Of a stretch of 64,000 nt of DNA, positions 1 through 11,237 are shown piece after piece (within the stretch, counting starts at the first letter, position 1; the number at the start of each line of letters is the position of its first letter). The position numbers and the translations under genes were made by a program. This stretch comes from Parasponia andersonii (taxonomy: Eukaryota > Streptophyta > Magnoliopsida > Rosales > Cannabaceae): contig JXTB01000244.1 of the NCBI GenBank assembly GCA_002914805.1, positions 467,363-531,362 on the forward strand, given 5' to 3'. The notes below the pieces were generated by a model. It did not search any database, had not been told where the DNA came from, and worked only from the letters and a program-made list of their open reading frames with translations.

Positions 1-2384
1 TCGAAAAATAATCGAACTAACATCGAAAATTTAGAGCAGCCTTATTTTCTATTTTAAAATGTCATCAAAAATGTATCGAAATTTCAGCACTATTCATCAA
101 AACCTCATCGGATTAAAATCGAAAATCTATTTTAAAATATCATCGAAAATGTATCGAAATTTCGACTCTGTAAATCAAAACACAGTCGAAATACCATCGA
201 ATATCATTGAACTGTCATCGAAAATTGTCGAACTAACATCGAAAATTTAGAGCAGTCTTATTGTCTATTTTACAATGTCATCGAAAATGTATCAAAATTT
301 CAGCACTATTCATTGAAACGTCATCGAAATAAAATCGAAATACAGTCGAAATAACATCAAAAGTTTATTTTACCTATTTTAAAATATCATCGAAAAGGTA
401 TTGAAATTTTGACTCTGTAAATCGAAACATAGTCGAAATACCATCGAATATCAACGAATTATCATCGAAAGACATTCTATCTAACATCGAAAATTTAGAG
501 CATCCTTATTTCCTATTTTAAAATGTCATCGAAAATGTATCGAAATTTCTGTACAATTCATCGAAATGTCATCAAAACAAAATTGAAAACCTATTTTAAA
601 ATATCATCGAAAAAGTATCAAAATTTTGACTCTGTAAATCGAAACACAGTCGAAATACCATCGAAAACACGTCGAAATACCATCGAATATCATCGAACTG
701 TCATCGAAAAACAGTCGAACTAACATCGAAAATTTAGAGCAGCCTTATTTTCAATTTTAAAATATCATCGAAAATATATTGGAATTTCAGTACTATTCAT
801 CGAAATAAAATCGAAACACAGTTGAAATAACATGGAAAGTTTATTTTACCTATTTTAAAATATCATCGAAAAGGCATCGAAATTTCGACTCTGTAAATCG
901 AAACACAGTCGAATACCATCGACTATCAACGAACTGTCATCGAAAAACAGTCGAACTAACATCGAAAATTTAGAGCAGCCATATTTTCTATTTTAAAATG
1001 TCATCGAAAATTTATCAAAATTTTAGTACTATTCATCGAAACCTCATCGAAATAAAGTCGAAAACCTATTTTAAAATATCATCGAAAAGGTATCGAAATT
1101 TTGACTCTGTAAATCGAAACACAGTCGAAATACCATCGAAAACACGTCGAAATACCATCGAATATCATCGAACTGTCATTGAAAAACAGTTGAAGTAATA
1201 TTTTAAAATATCATCGAAAATGTATCGAAATTTCAGCACTATTCATCGAAACCTTATCGAACTAAAATCGAAACACATTCGAAATAACATCAAAAGTTTA
1301 TTTTACCTATTTTAAAATATCATCGAAAAGGTATCGAAATTTCGACTCTGTAAATCGAAACACAGTCGAAATAGCATTGAATATCATCGAACTGTCGTTG
1401 AAAAACAGTCTAACTAACATCAAAAATTTAGAGCAGCCTTATTTTCTATTTTAAAATGTCATCGAAAATGTATCGAAATTTCAGCACTATTTATCGAAAC
1501 CTCATCGAATTAAAATCGAAACACAGTCAAATATTATGGAAAGTTTATTTTACCTATTTTAAAATATCATCGAAAAGGTATCGAAATTTCGACTCTGTAA
1601 ATCGAAACACAGTCGAAATACCATCAAATATCATCGAACTGTCATCAAAAAACATTCGAACTAACATCGAAAATTTAGAGCAACCTTATTTTCTATTTTA
1701 AAATGTCATCGAAAATTTATCGAAATTTCAGCACTATTCATCGAAACCTCATCGAAATAAAATCGAAAACGTAGTTTAAAATATCATCGAAAAGGTATCG
1801 AAATTTCGTCTCTGTAAATCGAAACACAGTCGAAATACCATTGAAAACACGTCGAAATACCATCGAATATCATTGAATTGTCATCGAAAAACAATCGAAC
1901 TAACATCGAAAATTTAGAGCAGTCTTATTTTCTATTTTAAAGTGTTATCGAAAATGTATCAAAGTTTCGGCAATATTCATCAAAATCTTATCGAAATAAA
2001 ATCGAAATACAGTCAAAATAACATCGAAAGTTTATTTTACCTATTTTAAAATATCATCGAAAAGGTGTCGAAATGTTGACTTTGTAAATCGAAACACAGT
2101 CGAAATACCATCGAATATCGTCGAACTGTCATCGAAAAATAGTCGAACTAACATCAAAAATTTAAAGCAGACTTATTTTCTATTTTAAAATGTCATCGAA
2201 AATGTTTCAAAATTTCAGCACTATTTATTGAAACATCATCGAAATAAAATCGAAATACAGTCGAAATAAAATCGAAAATTTATTTTACCTATTTAATACG
2301 GAGCATATTTAACCTAATTTCTCTTTTAAAGTATCATCGAAAAGGTATCGAAATTTCGACTCTGTAAATCGAAACACAGTCGAA
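1..2384. repeat. Tandem satellite array, ~240-bp monomer with 11-bp TCGAA subrepeat
   Basis: The phrase TTTAGAGCAGCCTTA or close variants recurs near 31, 246, 494, 730, 968, 1426, 1675, 1914 and 2160, giving a monomer of about 215-250 bp in roughly ten copies; the copy expected near 1200 has lost this segment. Each monomer is a run of TCGAA cores spaced 10-11 bp apart (clear at 890-970 and 625-725). Monomers differ by presence of an extra 22-bp pair of subrepeats (for example near 660 and 1140). Several open frames cross the array, but they only reflect the repeat and have no recognisable protein. The array continues past the retroelement at 11512. Confidence 0.9.
2380..2384. repeat. Left target-site duplication CGAAA of composite retroelement
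   Basis: CGAAA precedes the LTR terminus at 2385 and is repeated at 11512-11516. Removing the insert and one copy restores a continuous satellite monomer (CACAGT-CGAAA-TATCATCG), matching the consensus seen near 640 and 1120. Caution: CGAAA is common in this satellite. Confidence 0.7.
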
Positions 2385-2871
2385 ATGATATGAACCCCGC
2401 CAACAATTGTGACGAAACCTAGCACCTACTATGGAATTCAAACCCCAGGATCACCAAGTCGCAAGATTATTGAGTCTTGACCCGTAATCTAGCAAGATAC
2501 AAATCAAGAACTACGAAAGATTAAAGACGCCACACCAAGAATCCTCAAAAACCACTCAAGAATCAATGGGATAAGTCTGATTGTTTTGAATGCCATAAGA
2601 GTTAACTTGATAAGTTCAAGAATCTTCTCAAGAATGAAGAAAACACGAATAACTCGTAATATTATTGATCACTAAGGTTTTTCTAAAAAATGTACAAGGC
2701 TCTCACATATATATATATATAGGAGTCAAATTTAACCCTAATTTAAGATAAACTAATGTTATTTTGACATGTGGCAACCCTCTACTCAATTAAATCCGAA
2801 AATAACTAAATCAGAAGTTTCGTAAAAATACAAAAGACCTACAAAAATGTGAAGAGAAGTGTTTAGCTTCA
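2385..2871 (-). repeat. LTR of composite element (3' LTR of the minus-strand copy)
   Basis: About 487 bp, clearly homologous to the plus-strand LTR at 10486-10967 (shared AT-rich TATATATA promoter-like stretch, CTAGATTACGGGTCAAGACTC, and the GGGGTTCA terminus). Read on the minus strand it begins TGAAGC next to the pol stop codon and ends ...TTCATATCA. Confidence 0.85.
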
Positions 2872-5800
2872 ATTGGACTCTTTTAGAACCTTAATCACAG
2901 TGATTAGGCTCCCTTAGATCTGATTTGGGCTTATATCAGGCCTCTATGCATTAGCCATCTCTCCAATGTGTTGAATCAGCCCATTTAATGCCTCTTTGAA
3001 TCTCTTGGCTCTAAGTCTTGTAATTGGCCTACTAGGCAAGTTTAATGGATCATGTGAATATTGCCCTTGAGTCCCTCTAAACCCACGTGAATGCTCCTCC
3101 TCTTGCATGTGTGGTTGAGCAGCTACATTTGCATTATTCTCATCATTCTCCTCCTCTTGAAAAGGATTTGTCCTCAAATCATCACCTGCATCAAAAAGAG
3201 ATAAATCAGCAACGTTAAAGCTCGGACTAACACCATACTCACCTGGTAATTCTAACTTGTAGGCATTATCATTGATGTGTTCCACTACTCGAAATGGTCC
3301 ATCTCTCCGAGGTAAGAGTTTTGAACGTCGTTGCTCCAGAAAACGATCCTTCCTCAAGTGCACCCAAACCCAATCTCCTGGTTCAAATACTACCTTTTTG
3401 CATCCTGTGTTGGCTTGATGGACATATTGCTCAGTCCTTCTTTCAATGTTCAGCCGTGCCTTTTAATGAATCTGTTTTACCAATTGAGCTTTCTTTTTGC
3501 CATCTAAGTTTACACGTTCACTCAAAGGTAACAGGGTTAAATCCAATGGTGACAATGGATTAAATCCATAAACAATTTCAAATGGTGAAAACTAAGGCAT
3601 GCCATGGAACCTAACAATTTCTTTAAAGAACAATTCAGCTATATGTGATGCATCATCAGTTTTATGATATGCAATGAAGTGTGCCATCTTAGAAAACCTA
3701 TCTACCACCACAAAGATTGAATCTTTCCCCCTCTTAGTTCTAGGTAATCCCAAAACAAAATCCATGGAAATATCAATCCAAGGTTCACTAGGTATAGGCA
3801 GGGGGGTATACAAACCATGGGGTTTCAACTTAGACTTAGCTTGTTTACAAGTGATACACTTTTCACATATTCTTTCAACATCAAGTTTCATACGAGGCCA
3901 AAAGAAATGTTCATGCAAAACACCTAAAGTCTTAGCCACACCAAAATGACCCATCAAACCACCACCATGAGCTTCTCTGACAAGTAATTCATGCAAAGAA
4001 CACATAGGCACACACAGTTTATTCTCCCGAAACAAAAATCCATTATGCCTGTAGAACTTACCAAATGCTACTTTTTCACATGCATTGAACACATTACCAA
4101 AATCAGAATCTTGTGCATATAAATCCTTAATGTATTCAAAGCCAAGTAATCTTGTATCTAAAGTAGAAAGTAAGGCATACCTTCGGGACAATGCATCAGC
4201 CACAACATTTCCCTTACCTTGCCTGTATTTGATCACATAAGGAAATGTCTCAATGAATTCCACCCACTTTGCATGGCATTTGTTCAGCTTTTGTTGACCT
4301 TTAAAATGCTTCAAAGATTCATGATCAGTGTGAATCACAAATTCCTTCGGGCATAGATAATGCTGCCAATTTTCCAAAGCCCTCACTAAAGTATACATCT
4401 CCTTATCATAAGTGGGATAGTTTAGAGCTGCCCCACTCAATTTTTCACTGAAGTATGCAACTGGACGGCCTTCTTGCATCAAGACAGCTCCAATACCTAT
4501 TCCTGAAGCATCGCACTCAATTTCAAAAGTTTTAGTGAAGTTAGGCAAAACAAGTAAAGGTGCATTAGTTAACTTTTCTTTTATTAGATTAAATGCCTTT
4601 TCTTGTTCCTCCCCCCACTTAAGTGGCATATTCTTCTTAATGACTTCAGTAAGAGGGGCAGCCAAGCTACTAAAATCACGCACAAATCATCTATAGAAAC
4701 TAACTAGGCCATGAAAACTCTTCACTTGGCTGATTATTGTAGGCCTTGGCCAATCTTGGATTGCTTTTACCTTTTCCTCGTCCACCTCAATTCCCTGAGC
4801 ACCAACAAAGAAGCCAAGAAACACAAGCTTATCCGTGCAAAAGGTGCATTTCTTGAGATTAGCAAATAACTTTTCTTTCCTTAACACATCTAAAACAAAT
4901 TTTAAATGCATTACATGTTCTTCCAAGTTTTTGCTATAAATTAAGATATCATCAAAATATACAACTATAAAATCTGCCAATAAGTGCACGCAAAACATGG
5001 TTCATCAAACGCATAAAAGTACTTGGAGCATTAGTCAAATCGAAAGGCATCACTAACCACTCATACAAACCATATTTAGTTTTAAAGGCAGTTTTCCATT
5101 CATCACCTTCTCTCATTCTAATATGATGATATCCACTCTTAAGATCAATTTTTGTAAAAACACATGAACCATGTAATTCATCTAGCATATCATCTAATCT
5201 AGGAATGAGATGACGATACTTTACTGTTATGTTGTTGATGGCTCGACAATCAACACACATCCTCCATGTCCTATCCTTCTTAGGAACTAACAGCACTGGA
5301 ACCGCACAAGGGCTCATGCTTTCACGAACATACCCCTTGTCTAGCAATTCGCCTACTTGTCTTTGAAGTTCCTTTGTCTCCTCAGGATTGCTCCTAGAGG
5401 CAGGCCGATTTGGAATTGATGCACCGGGTATGAAGTCAATCTGATGTTCAATCCCACGAATTGGAGGTAAACCATAAGGAATTTCTTCGGGAAATAAATC
5501 TTCAAACTCCTGTAAAAGAGAAACAATATTGCTCGGCAAAGAACCGGCAAGATCATCAGTATATAAAAGAGTCTCCTTGTACATGAGTACTATAAGGGGC
5601 TGTTGTAAAACTAAAGCCCTCTTGATCTCACTTTTTTTTTCAATGAAATTGTATTTTTCCTCTCTTATACTCAATAAGGCTGCATTGCTCTCTTTTTCCC
5701 TTTTACCCTCACTTATGGTTTTGTTCTTATGTTTTTCTATCATCTCTTTTTCTTTTCTCTCGATTTCAGCCTCTCCCTCTTTCTCATTTCTCTTTTCACT

Positions 5801-6211
5801 CGATTTTTGCATCTTTAGTTGATCCTCAAGAACTTGTTTTGGAGTCAATGGCACAAGTGATATAGGCTGCTTTTTAATAGTAAAAGAATACCTATTGGTG
5901 AAACCATCATGTGCGACTCGCCGATCGTACTGCCATGGTCTTCCCAATAGGATGTGACACGCATGCATAGGTACCACATCGCAAAGCACTTCATCTTCAT
6001 ACTTACCAATGGAAAATGCTACCAACACATGTTTTGTCACCTTGACTTCTCCACAATTGTTCAGCCACTGAAGCCGATACAGTCGTGGATGCTTTATGGT
6101 AGGTAATGCTAATTTCTCCACTAATTCAGTACTAGCCACGTTGGTACAACTCCCTCCATCAATTATGACACTGCAAACTTTGTTTTTCACAAAACATCGA
6201 GTATGAAACAA
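2872..6211 (-). pseudogene. Ty3/gypsy pol: protease, RT, RNase H, integrase, disrupted
   Basis: Minus-strand frames give, in order: an aspartic-protease-like region (IIDGGSCTNVAS near 6150, where the usual D-T/S-G is altered to DGG), reverse transcriptase with VYFDDIL near 4960, RNase H ([12 protein letters not shown] near 4500, TDHESLKHF near 4310), integrase zinc-binding HHCC region and the start of the DDE core ([12 protein letters not shown] near 3750). Lesions: an extra T in a TTTT run just before the RT active-site motif (about 4970), a stop at about 4685, an integrase-core deletion at about 3592 where FHGMP joins directly to FSPFEIVYG (the second D and the E of the triad are lost), and a GAA-to-TAA stop near 3465. 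The tail 2944-3363 is the integrase C-terminus. It cannot encode a working polyprotein. Confidence 0.9.
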
Positions 6212-6407
6212 GTTCTCCCACTGGTTGTTGTTTTTTTCCTTAACCTGCGCTAAGAGCTCGTCTCGCCACTAATGATTCTCCGTCAACAGCACACTGCCCT
6301 TCATAATCATCTTCAAGTGGTGGCATGTCATCTTCTTCATCTTCTCGTTCATCGTCTGTCTCAATCTCCCCTTAAGCATCGATCACCATCACCCTTTTAT
6401 TCGGAAA

Positions 6408-7487
6408 TTGGCTAGCAATATGACCCCTGCCTTGATATTTAAACACTTAATGTCACGATTTCTAGAAGTGGCAGATTCGGTACTACCTTGTTTTGGCACC
6501 GCAACTTGTTTTGTATCCTTAGAAGACTCAGACTTAGGCTTAGCTGACGGAAATTCATCCCATTTAGGGACTGATCTCCATGAGTTTATAGGAGCTGAGC
6601 TTGGTCCTCTCCTAGGAAAATTCCTTCATTTCAATTGTTGCTCAACTTTGATAGCTTGATGCACCATATCTATCAGCTCTACATAATATTGCATCTCTAC
6701 CAGGTCTGATATCTCTCTATTTAGACCATGTAAGAATCTAGCCATGGTAGCTTCTCTGTCCTCCTCTACATTTGCTCGGATCATAGCAACCTCCATCTCC
6801 TTATAGTAATCATCTACGCTCTTGGATCCTTGGGTTAGTCGCTGCAACTTGTTGTACAGCTCCCGATGGTAGTAGCTTGGAACGAAACTTCTTCTCATGA
6901 TTGTTTTCATCTCGTCCCACATCTCAACAGGGCGTTCCAGATTTCTCCTTCTTTCCTTCAACAATTGATCCCACCAAACAATAGCATAATCAGTGAAATC
7001 GATTGTAGCAAGCTTTACCTTTTTAATCTCAGAATAGTTGTGGCAATCGAAGACGATCTTCATTCTCTTCTCCCACTCTAGATAAGCTTCAGGATCATTT
7101 TTATCTTGGAAGGATGGAATCTTCACTTTAATGCCTCCCAAGTCATTATCTCGCCTAGGCCTACCCATCCTAGTATCTCTATTCCCGTTACCACGCCTAA
7201 ACCTGCCCCTATTTATTATTGGTTTATCCATCTCCTCCCATTCCTCTACATCTTCATCATCACCCCATTGCTCCTCTAGTTGTACCCGCCTAGGTGGTTG
7301 CCTAATGGGAGCATTTTGAGGCTGACCCGTGGCTGTTTCTCCTTCCAACCTATCAATCCTCTCATGAATTGGTTCTAATTCAGCTCTCATCATTCTTCTC
7401 ATCTCCCCCAACAACGCCTGATTGTAAGTTCGGAGCAGTTGGTTATTGTATTTCTTCGGTTATGTTACCTTCTTGATTGTGTGACAT
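6408..7487 (-). pseudogene. Ty3/gypsy gag, disrupted
   Basis: The minus-strand ATG at 7487 opens MSHNQEGN, then a one-base shift near 7450 breaks the frame; the main gag frame is 6626-7414 and contains the retrotransposon gag capsid region (YLEWEKRMKIVFD, WDEMKTIMRRSF, GLNREISDLVEM). Downstream (6400-6470) lies the zinc-knuckle region, but the CX2C start is frameshifted and a later Cys codon has become Phe (CAATTTCCG), so the knuckle is broken. About 200 bp of acidic linker connect it to the protease region. Confidence 0.85.
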
Positions 7488-7636
7488 ATTGAAATCTACA
7501 AAAACAAGGTTAGGACCTCACAAGCACTCTTTCCTCTCGTGCTTCACTCAGAAAGATTCACTCACTCTCGTGTTTGGTACTCAATGGCTTTTACCCTCTT
7601 GTGTTCTCACCACTCTTGCCTTTTTCCACTCGTTAT
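7488..7636 (-). other. Fragment of retroelement 5' leader, upstream of gag
   Basis: Untranslated sequence directly upstream of the minus-strand gag ATG. It stops near 7636 where TGTGGAGAAGTC is shared with the protease region of the oppositely oriented copy. This is the head-to-head inversion centre of the composite; the rest of this leader and its 5' LTR are missing here. Confidence 0.65.
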
Positions 7637-9312
7637 GTGGAGAAGTCAAGGTGACAAAACATGTGTTGGTAGCATTTTCCATTGGTAAGTATGAAGATGA
7701 AGTACTTTGCGATGTGGTACCTATGCATACATGTCACATCCTATTGGGAAGACCATGGTAGTACGATCGGCGAGTCGCACATGATGGTTTCACCAATAGG
7801 TATTCTTTAACTATTAAAAAGCAGCCTATATCACTTGTGCCATTGACTCCAAAACAAGTTCTTGAGGATCAACTAAAGATGCAAAAAGCGAGTGAAAAGA
7901 GAAAAGAGAAAAGAGAAAGATAGAGAGGCTGAAATCGAGAGAAAAGAAAAAGAGATGAGAGAAAAACATAAGAACAAAACCATGAGTGAGGGTAAAAGAG
8001 AAAAAAAGAGCAATGCAGCCTTATTGAGTATAAGAGAGGAAAAATACAATTTCATTGAAAAAAAAAGTGAGATCAAGAGGGCTTTAATTTTACAACAGCC
8101 CCTTATAGTACTCATGTACAAGGAGACTCTTTTATGTACTGATGATCTTGCTGGTTCTTTGCCGAGCAATATTGTTTCTCTTTTGCAGGAGTTTGAAGAT
8201 TTATTTCCTGAAGAAATTCCTCATGGTTTACCTCCAATTTGTGGGATTGAACATCAGATTGACTTCATACCCGGTGCATCAATTCCAAACCGGCCTGCCT
8301 ATAGGAGCAATCCTGAGGAGACAAAGGAACTTCAAAAACAAGTAGGTGAATTGCTGGACAAGGGGTATGTTCGTGAAAGCATGAGCCCTTGTGTAGTTCC
8401 AGTGCTGTTAGTTCCTAAGAAGGATGGGACATGGAGGATGTGTGTTAATTGTAGAGCTATCAACAACTTAACGGTAAAGTATCGTCATCCCATTCCTTGA
8501 TTAGATGATATGCTAGATGAATTACATGGTTCATGTGTTTTTACAAAAATTGATCTTAAGAGTGGATATCATCAGATTAGAATGAGAGAAGGTGATGAAT
8601 GGAAAACTATCTTTAAAACTAAATATGGTTTGTATGAGTGGTTAGTGATGCCTTTCGGTTTGACTAATGCTCCAAGTACTTTTATGCATTTGATGAACCA
8701 TGTTTTGCGTGCATTTATTGGCAGATTTTATAGTTGTATATTTTGATAATATCTTAATTTATAGCGAAAACTTGGAAGAACATGTAATGCATTTAAAATC
8801 TGTTTTAGATGTGTTAAGGAAAGAAAAGTTATTTGCTAATCTCAAGAAGTGCACCTTTTGCACGGATAAGCTTGTGTTTCTTGGCTTTGTTGTTAGTGCT
8901 CAGGGAATTGAGGTGGATGAGGAAAAGGTAAAAGCAATCCAAGATTGGCCAAGGCCTACAACAATCAGTCAAGTGAAGAGTTTTCACGGCCTAGCTAGTT
9001 TCTATAGACGATTTGTGCGTGATTTTAGTAGCTTGGCCGCCCCTCTTACTGAAGTCATTAAGAAGAATATGCCATTTAAGTGGGGGGAGGAACAAGAAAA
9101 GGCATTTAATCTGATAAAAGAAAAGTTAACTAATACACCTTTACTTGTTTTGCCTAACTTCACTAAAACTTTTGAAATTAAGTGCGATGCTTCAGGAATA
9201 GGTATTGGAGCTGTCTTGATGCAAGAAGGCTGTTCAGTTGCATACTTCAGTAAAAAATTGAGTGGGACAGCTCTAAACTATCCCACTTATGATAAGGAGA
9301 TGTACGCTTTGG
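7637..9312 (+). pseudogene. Second pol copy: protease region, RT, start of RNase H
   Basis: A near-identical, inverted relative of the minus-strand pol at about 4400-6060. It begins mid-protease (GEVKVTKHVLVAF) and carries the same Lys/Glu-rich linker, RT palm motifs and the VYFD(N)ILIYS active-site region, where the second Asp is now Asn. Lesions: a stop in the protease region near 7760 (TGG to TAG), a frame change in the charged linker near 7880-7920, a stop near 8499 (CGA/AGA to TGA), and the same extra T before the active site (about 8727) as the minus copy. Coding stops being homologous at about 9312, inside RNase H (KEMYALV), where sequence switches to the primer-binding leader. Confidence 0.85.
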
Positions 9313-9668
9313 TATCAGAGCTTAGGTTTCAAGGCAAGTTTGAATTATCCTTTACTTTCTTTACTTTCCTTTGATTCTTTAATTAGGGTTACGAAAAAAA
9401 AAAAAAGTCTGGAGACACTTCTTAATTTTTTTTTTTTGTATAAATCTTGTTTCTTACTTCCTAAACTCCTTTTTGCCAAAACCCCACGCTTAAGTGTGAA
9501 AAATCATCAAAATTTAGGAGAAATTGTGTGAATTTTGGGGTATTACTGAAACTGAAGAATTCGTATTACTCATATTTTTTTGTACCAGTTTCTTGAGAAT
9601 TGCTTGTGAGTTTTTTTGATTTGATTTAGTTGCTCATCATATTGAATTGTTGCTGGAGTATTCTTGAA
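9313..9668 (+). other. Displaced primer-binding site and 5' leader inside pol
   Basis: TGGTATCAGAGC, the standard plant retroelement primer-binding site complementary to initiator tRNA-Met, occurs at 9312-9323, followed by about 345 bp of leader. The first 80 bp are identical or nearly so to 10970-11050, the true post-LTR position. It replaces the RNase H C-terminus and the first two thirds of integrase. An ORF across it is spurious. Confidence 0.8.
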
Positions 9669-10488
9669 TCTAATTAAGAGTGAAAAGAAAAACTTAAAAA
9701 CATGGGAAGATTGTTTACCACATGTTGAATTTGCTTACAATAGGAGTGTACATTCTGCAACTAAGTTTTCACCATTTGAAATTGTTTACGGATTTAATCC
9801 ATTGTCACCATTAGATTTAACCCCGTTACCTTTGAGTGAATGTGTAAACTTAGATGGCAAAAAGAAAGCTCAATTGGTAAAACAGATTCATGAAAAGGCA
9901 CGGCTGAACATTGAAAGAAGGACTGAGCAATATGTCCATCAAGCCAACAAGGGACGCAAAAAGGTAGTATTTGAACCAGGAGATTGGGTTTGGGTGCACT
10001 TGAGGAAGGATCATTTTCCGGAGCAACGGCGTTCAAAACTCCTACCTCGGGGAGATGGACCATTTCGAGTAGTGGAATGCATCAATAATAATGCCTACAA
10101 GTTAGAATTACCAGGTGAGTATGGTGTTAGTGCGAGCTTTAACGTTACTGATTTATCTCCTTTTGATGCAGGTGATGATTTGAGGACAAATCCTTTTCAA
10201 GAGGGGGATAATGATGAGAATAATGCAAATGTAGCTGCTCAACCACATGTGCAAGAGGAGGAGCATTCACGTGGGCTTAGAGGGATTCAAGGTCAGTATT
10301 CACATGATCCATTAAACTTGCCTAGTGGGCCAATTACAAGACTTAGAGCTAAGAGATTCAAAGAGGCATTAAATAGGCTGATTCAACACATTGGAGAGAT
10401 GGCTAATGCATGGAGGCCCGATATAAGCCCAAATCAGATCCAAGGGAGCCTAATCACTATGATTAAGGTTCTAAAAGAGTCCAATTGA
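9669..10488 (+). pseudogene. Integrase C-terminal part of second pol copy
   Basis: An open frame with the end of the integrase core (WEDCLPHVEFAYNRSVHSAT, containing the catalytic-helix region) and the C-terminal domain (PGDWVWVHLRKDHFPEQR, GPFRVVE). It continues through an acidic stretch to GPITRLRAKRFKEAL and ends in KESN. The stop codon TGA at 10486-10488 overlaps the first bases of the LTR. It lacks the N-terminal zinc domain and most of the catalytic core. No chromodomain is evident. Confidence 0.85.
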
Positions 10489-10967
10489 AGCTAAACACTT
10501 CTCTTCACGTTTTTGTAGGTATTTTGTATTTTTAGGAAACTTCTGATTTAGTTATTTTCGGATTTAATTGAGTAGAGGGTTGTCACATGTCAAAATAACA
10601 TTAGTTTATCTTAAATTAGGGTTAAATTTGACTCCTATATATATAGGAGAGAGCCTTATACATGTTTTAGAAAAACCTTAGTGATCAATAATATTGCGAG
10701 TTATTCGTGTTTTCTTTATTCTTGAGAAGATTCTTGAACTTATCAAGTTATCTCTTGTGGCGTTCAAAATAATCAGACTTATCCCATTGATTCTTGAGTG
10801 GTTCTTGAGGATTCTTAGTGTGGCGTCTTTAATCTTTCGTAGTTCTTGATTTATATCTTGCTAGATTACGGGTCAAGACTCAACAATCTTGTGACTTGCT
10901 GATACTGGGGTTTGAATTCCAAAGTAGGTGCTGGGTTTCGTTACAATTGTTGACGGGGTTCATTTCA
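10486..10967 (+). repeat. LTR of composite element, plus orientation
   Basis: 482 bp, TGAAGC...TTTCA, homologous to 2385-2871 in inverted orientation. It holds a TATATATATA promoter-like stretch near 10637 and is followed two bases later by the primer-binding site. Confidence 0.85.
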
Positions 10968-11051
10968 TTTGGTATCAGAGCTTAGGTTTCAAGGCAAGTT
11001 TGAATTATCCTTTACTTTCTTTACTTTCCTTTGATTCTTTAATTAGGGTTT
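10968..11051 (+). other. Primer-binding site and truncated leader
   Basis: TGGTATCAGAGC at 10970-10981 sits in its canonical position right after the LTR, with about 70 bp of leader. At about 11051, in an A-rich run, the sequence switches to an inverted LTR fragment, so no gag follows. Confidence 0.85.
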
Positions 11052-11237
11052 AAAAAAAAATGTACAAGGCTCTCTCCTATATATATAGGAGTCAAATTGA
11101 ACCCTAATTTAAGATAAACTAATGTTATTTTGACATGTGGCATCCCTCTACTCAATTAAATCCGAAAATAACTAAATCAGAAGTTTCCTAAAAATACAAA
11201 AGACCTACAAAAATGTGAAGATAAGTGTTTAGCTTTA
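11052..11237 (-). repeat. Partial inverted LTR
   Basis: Matches the minus-strand LTR at about 2690-2871 (CAAGGCTCTC, TATATATA, GACATGTGGCA). Only the first ~186 bp of the LTR (minus reading) are present; the remainder was lost at the 11051 junction. Confidence 0.8.

Noticed and set aside
59..1701. Repeated small ORFs (MSSKMYRNF-type) in the satellite
   Set aside because: They repeat because the DNA repeats; composition follows the TCGAAA motif, there is no domain, and indels between monomers are not frame-preserving.
1..2384. CRISPR-like array of short spaced repeats
   Set aside because: The regular 11-bp and 240-bp tandem organisation has diverged units and no unique spacers, in plant nuclear DNA.
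4940..5000. Programmed ribosomal frameshift at the TTTT run before the RT active site
   Set aside because: It would require skipping a base inside the RT catalytic domain, with no known slippery heptamer or precedent at this place; a fixed lesion in a dead family is simpler.
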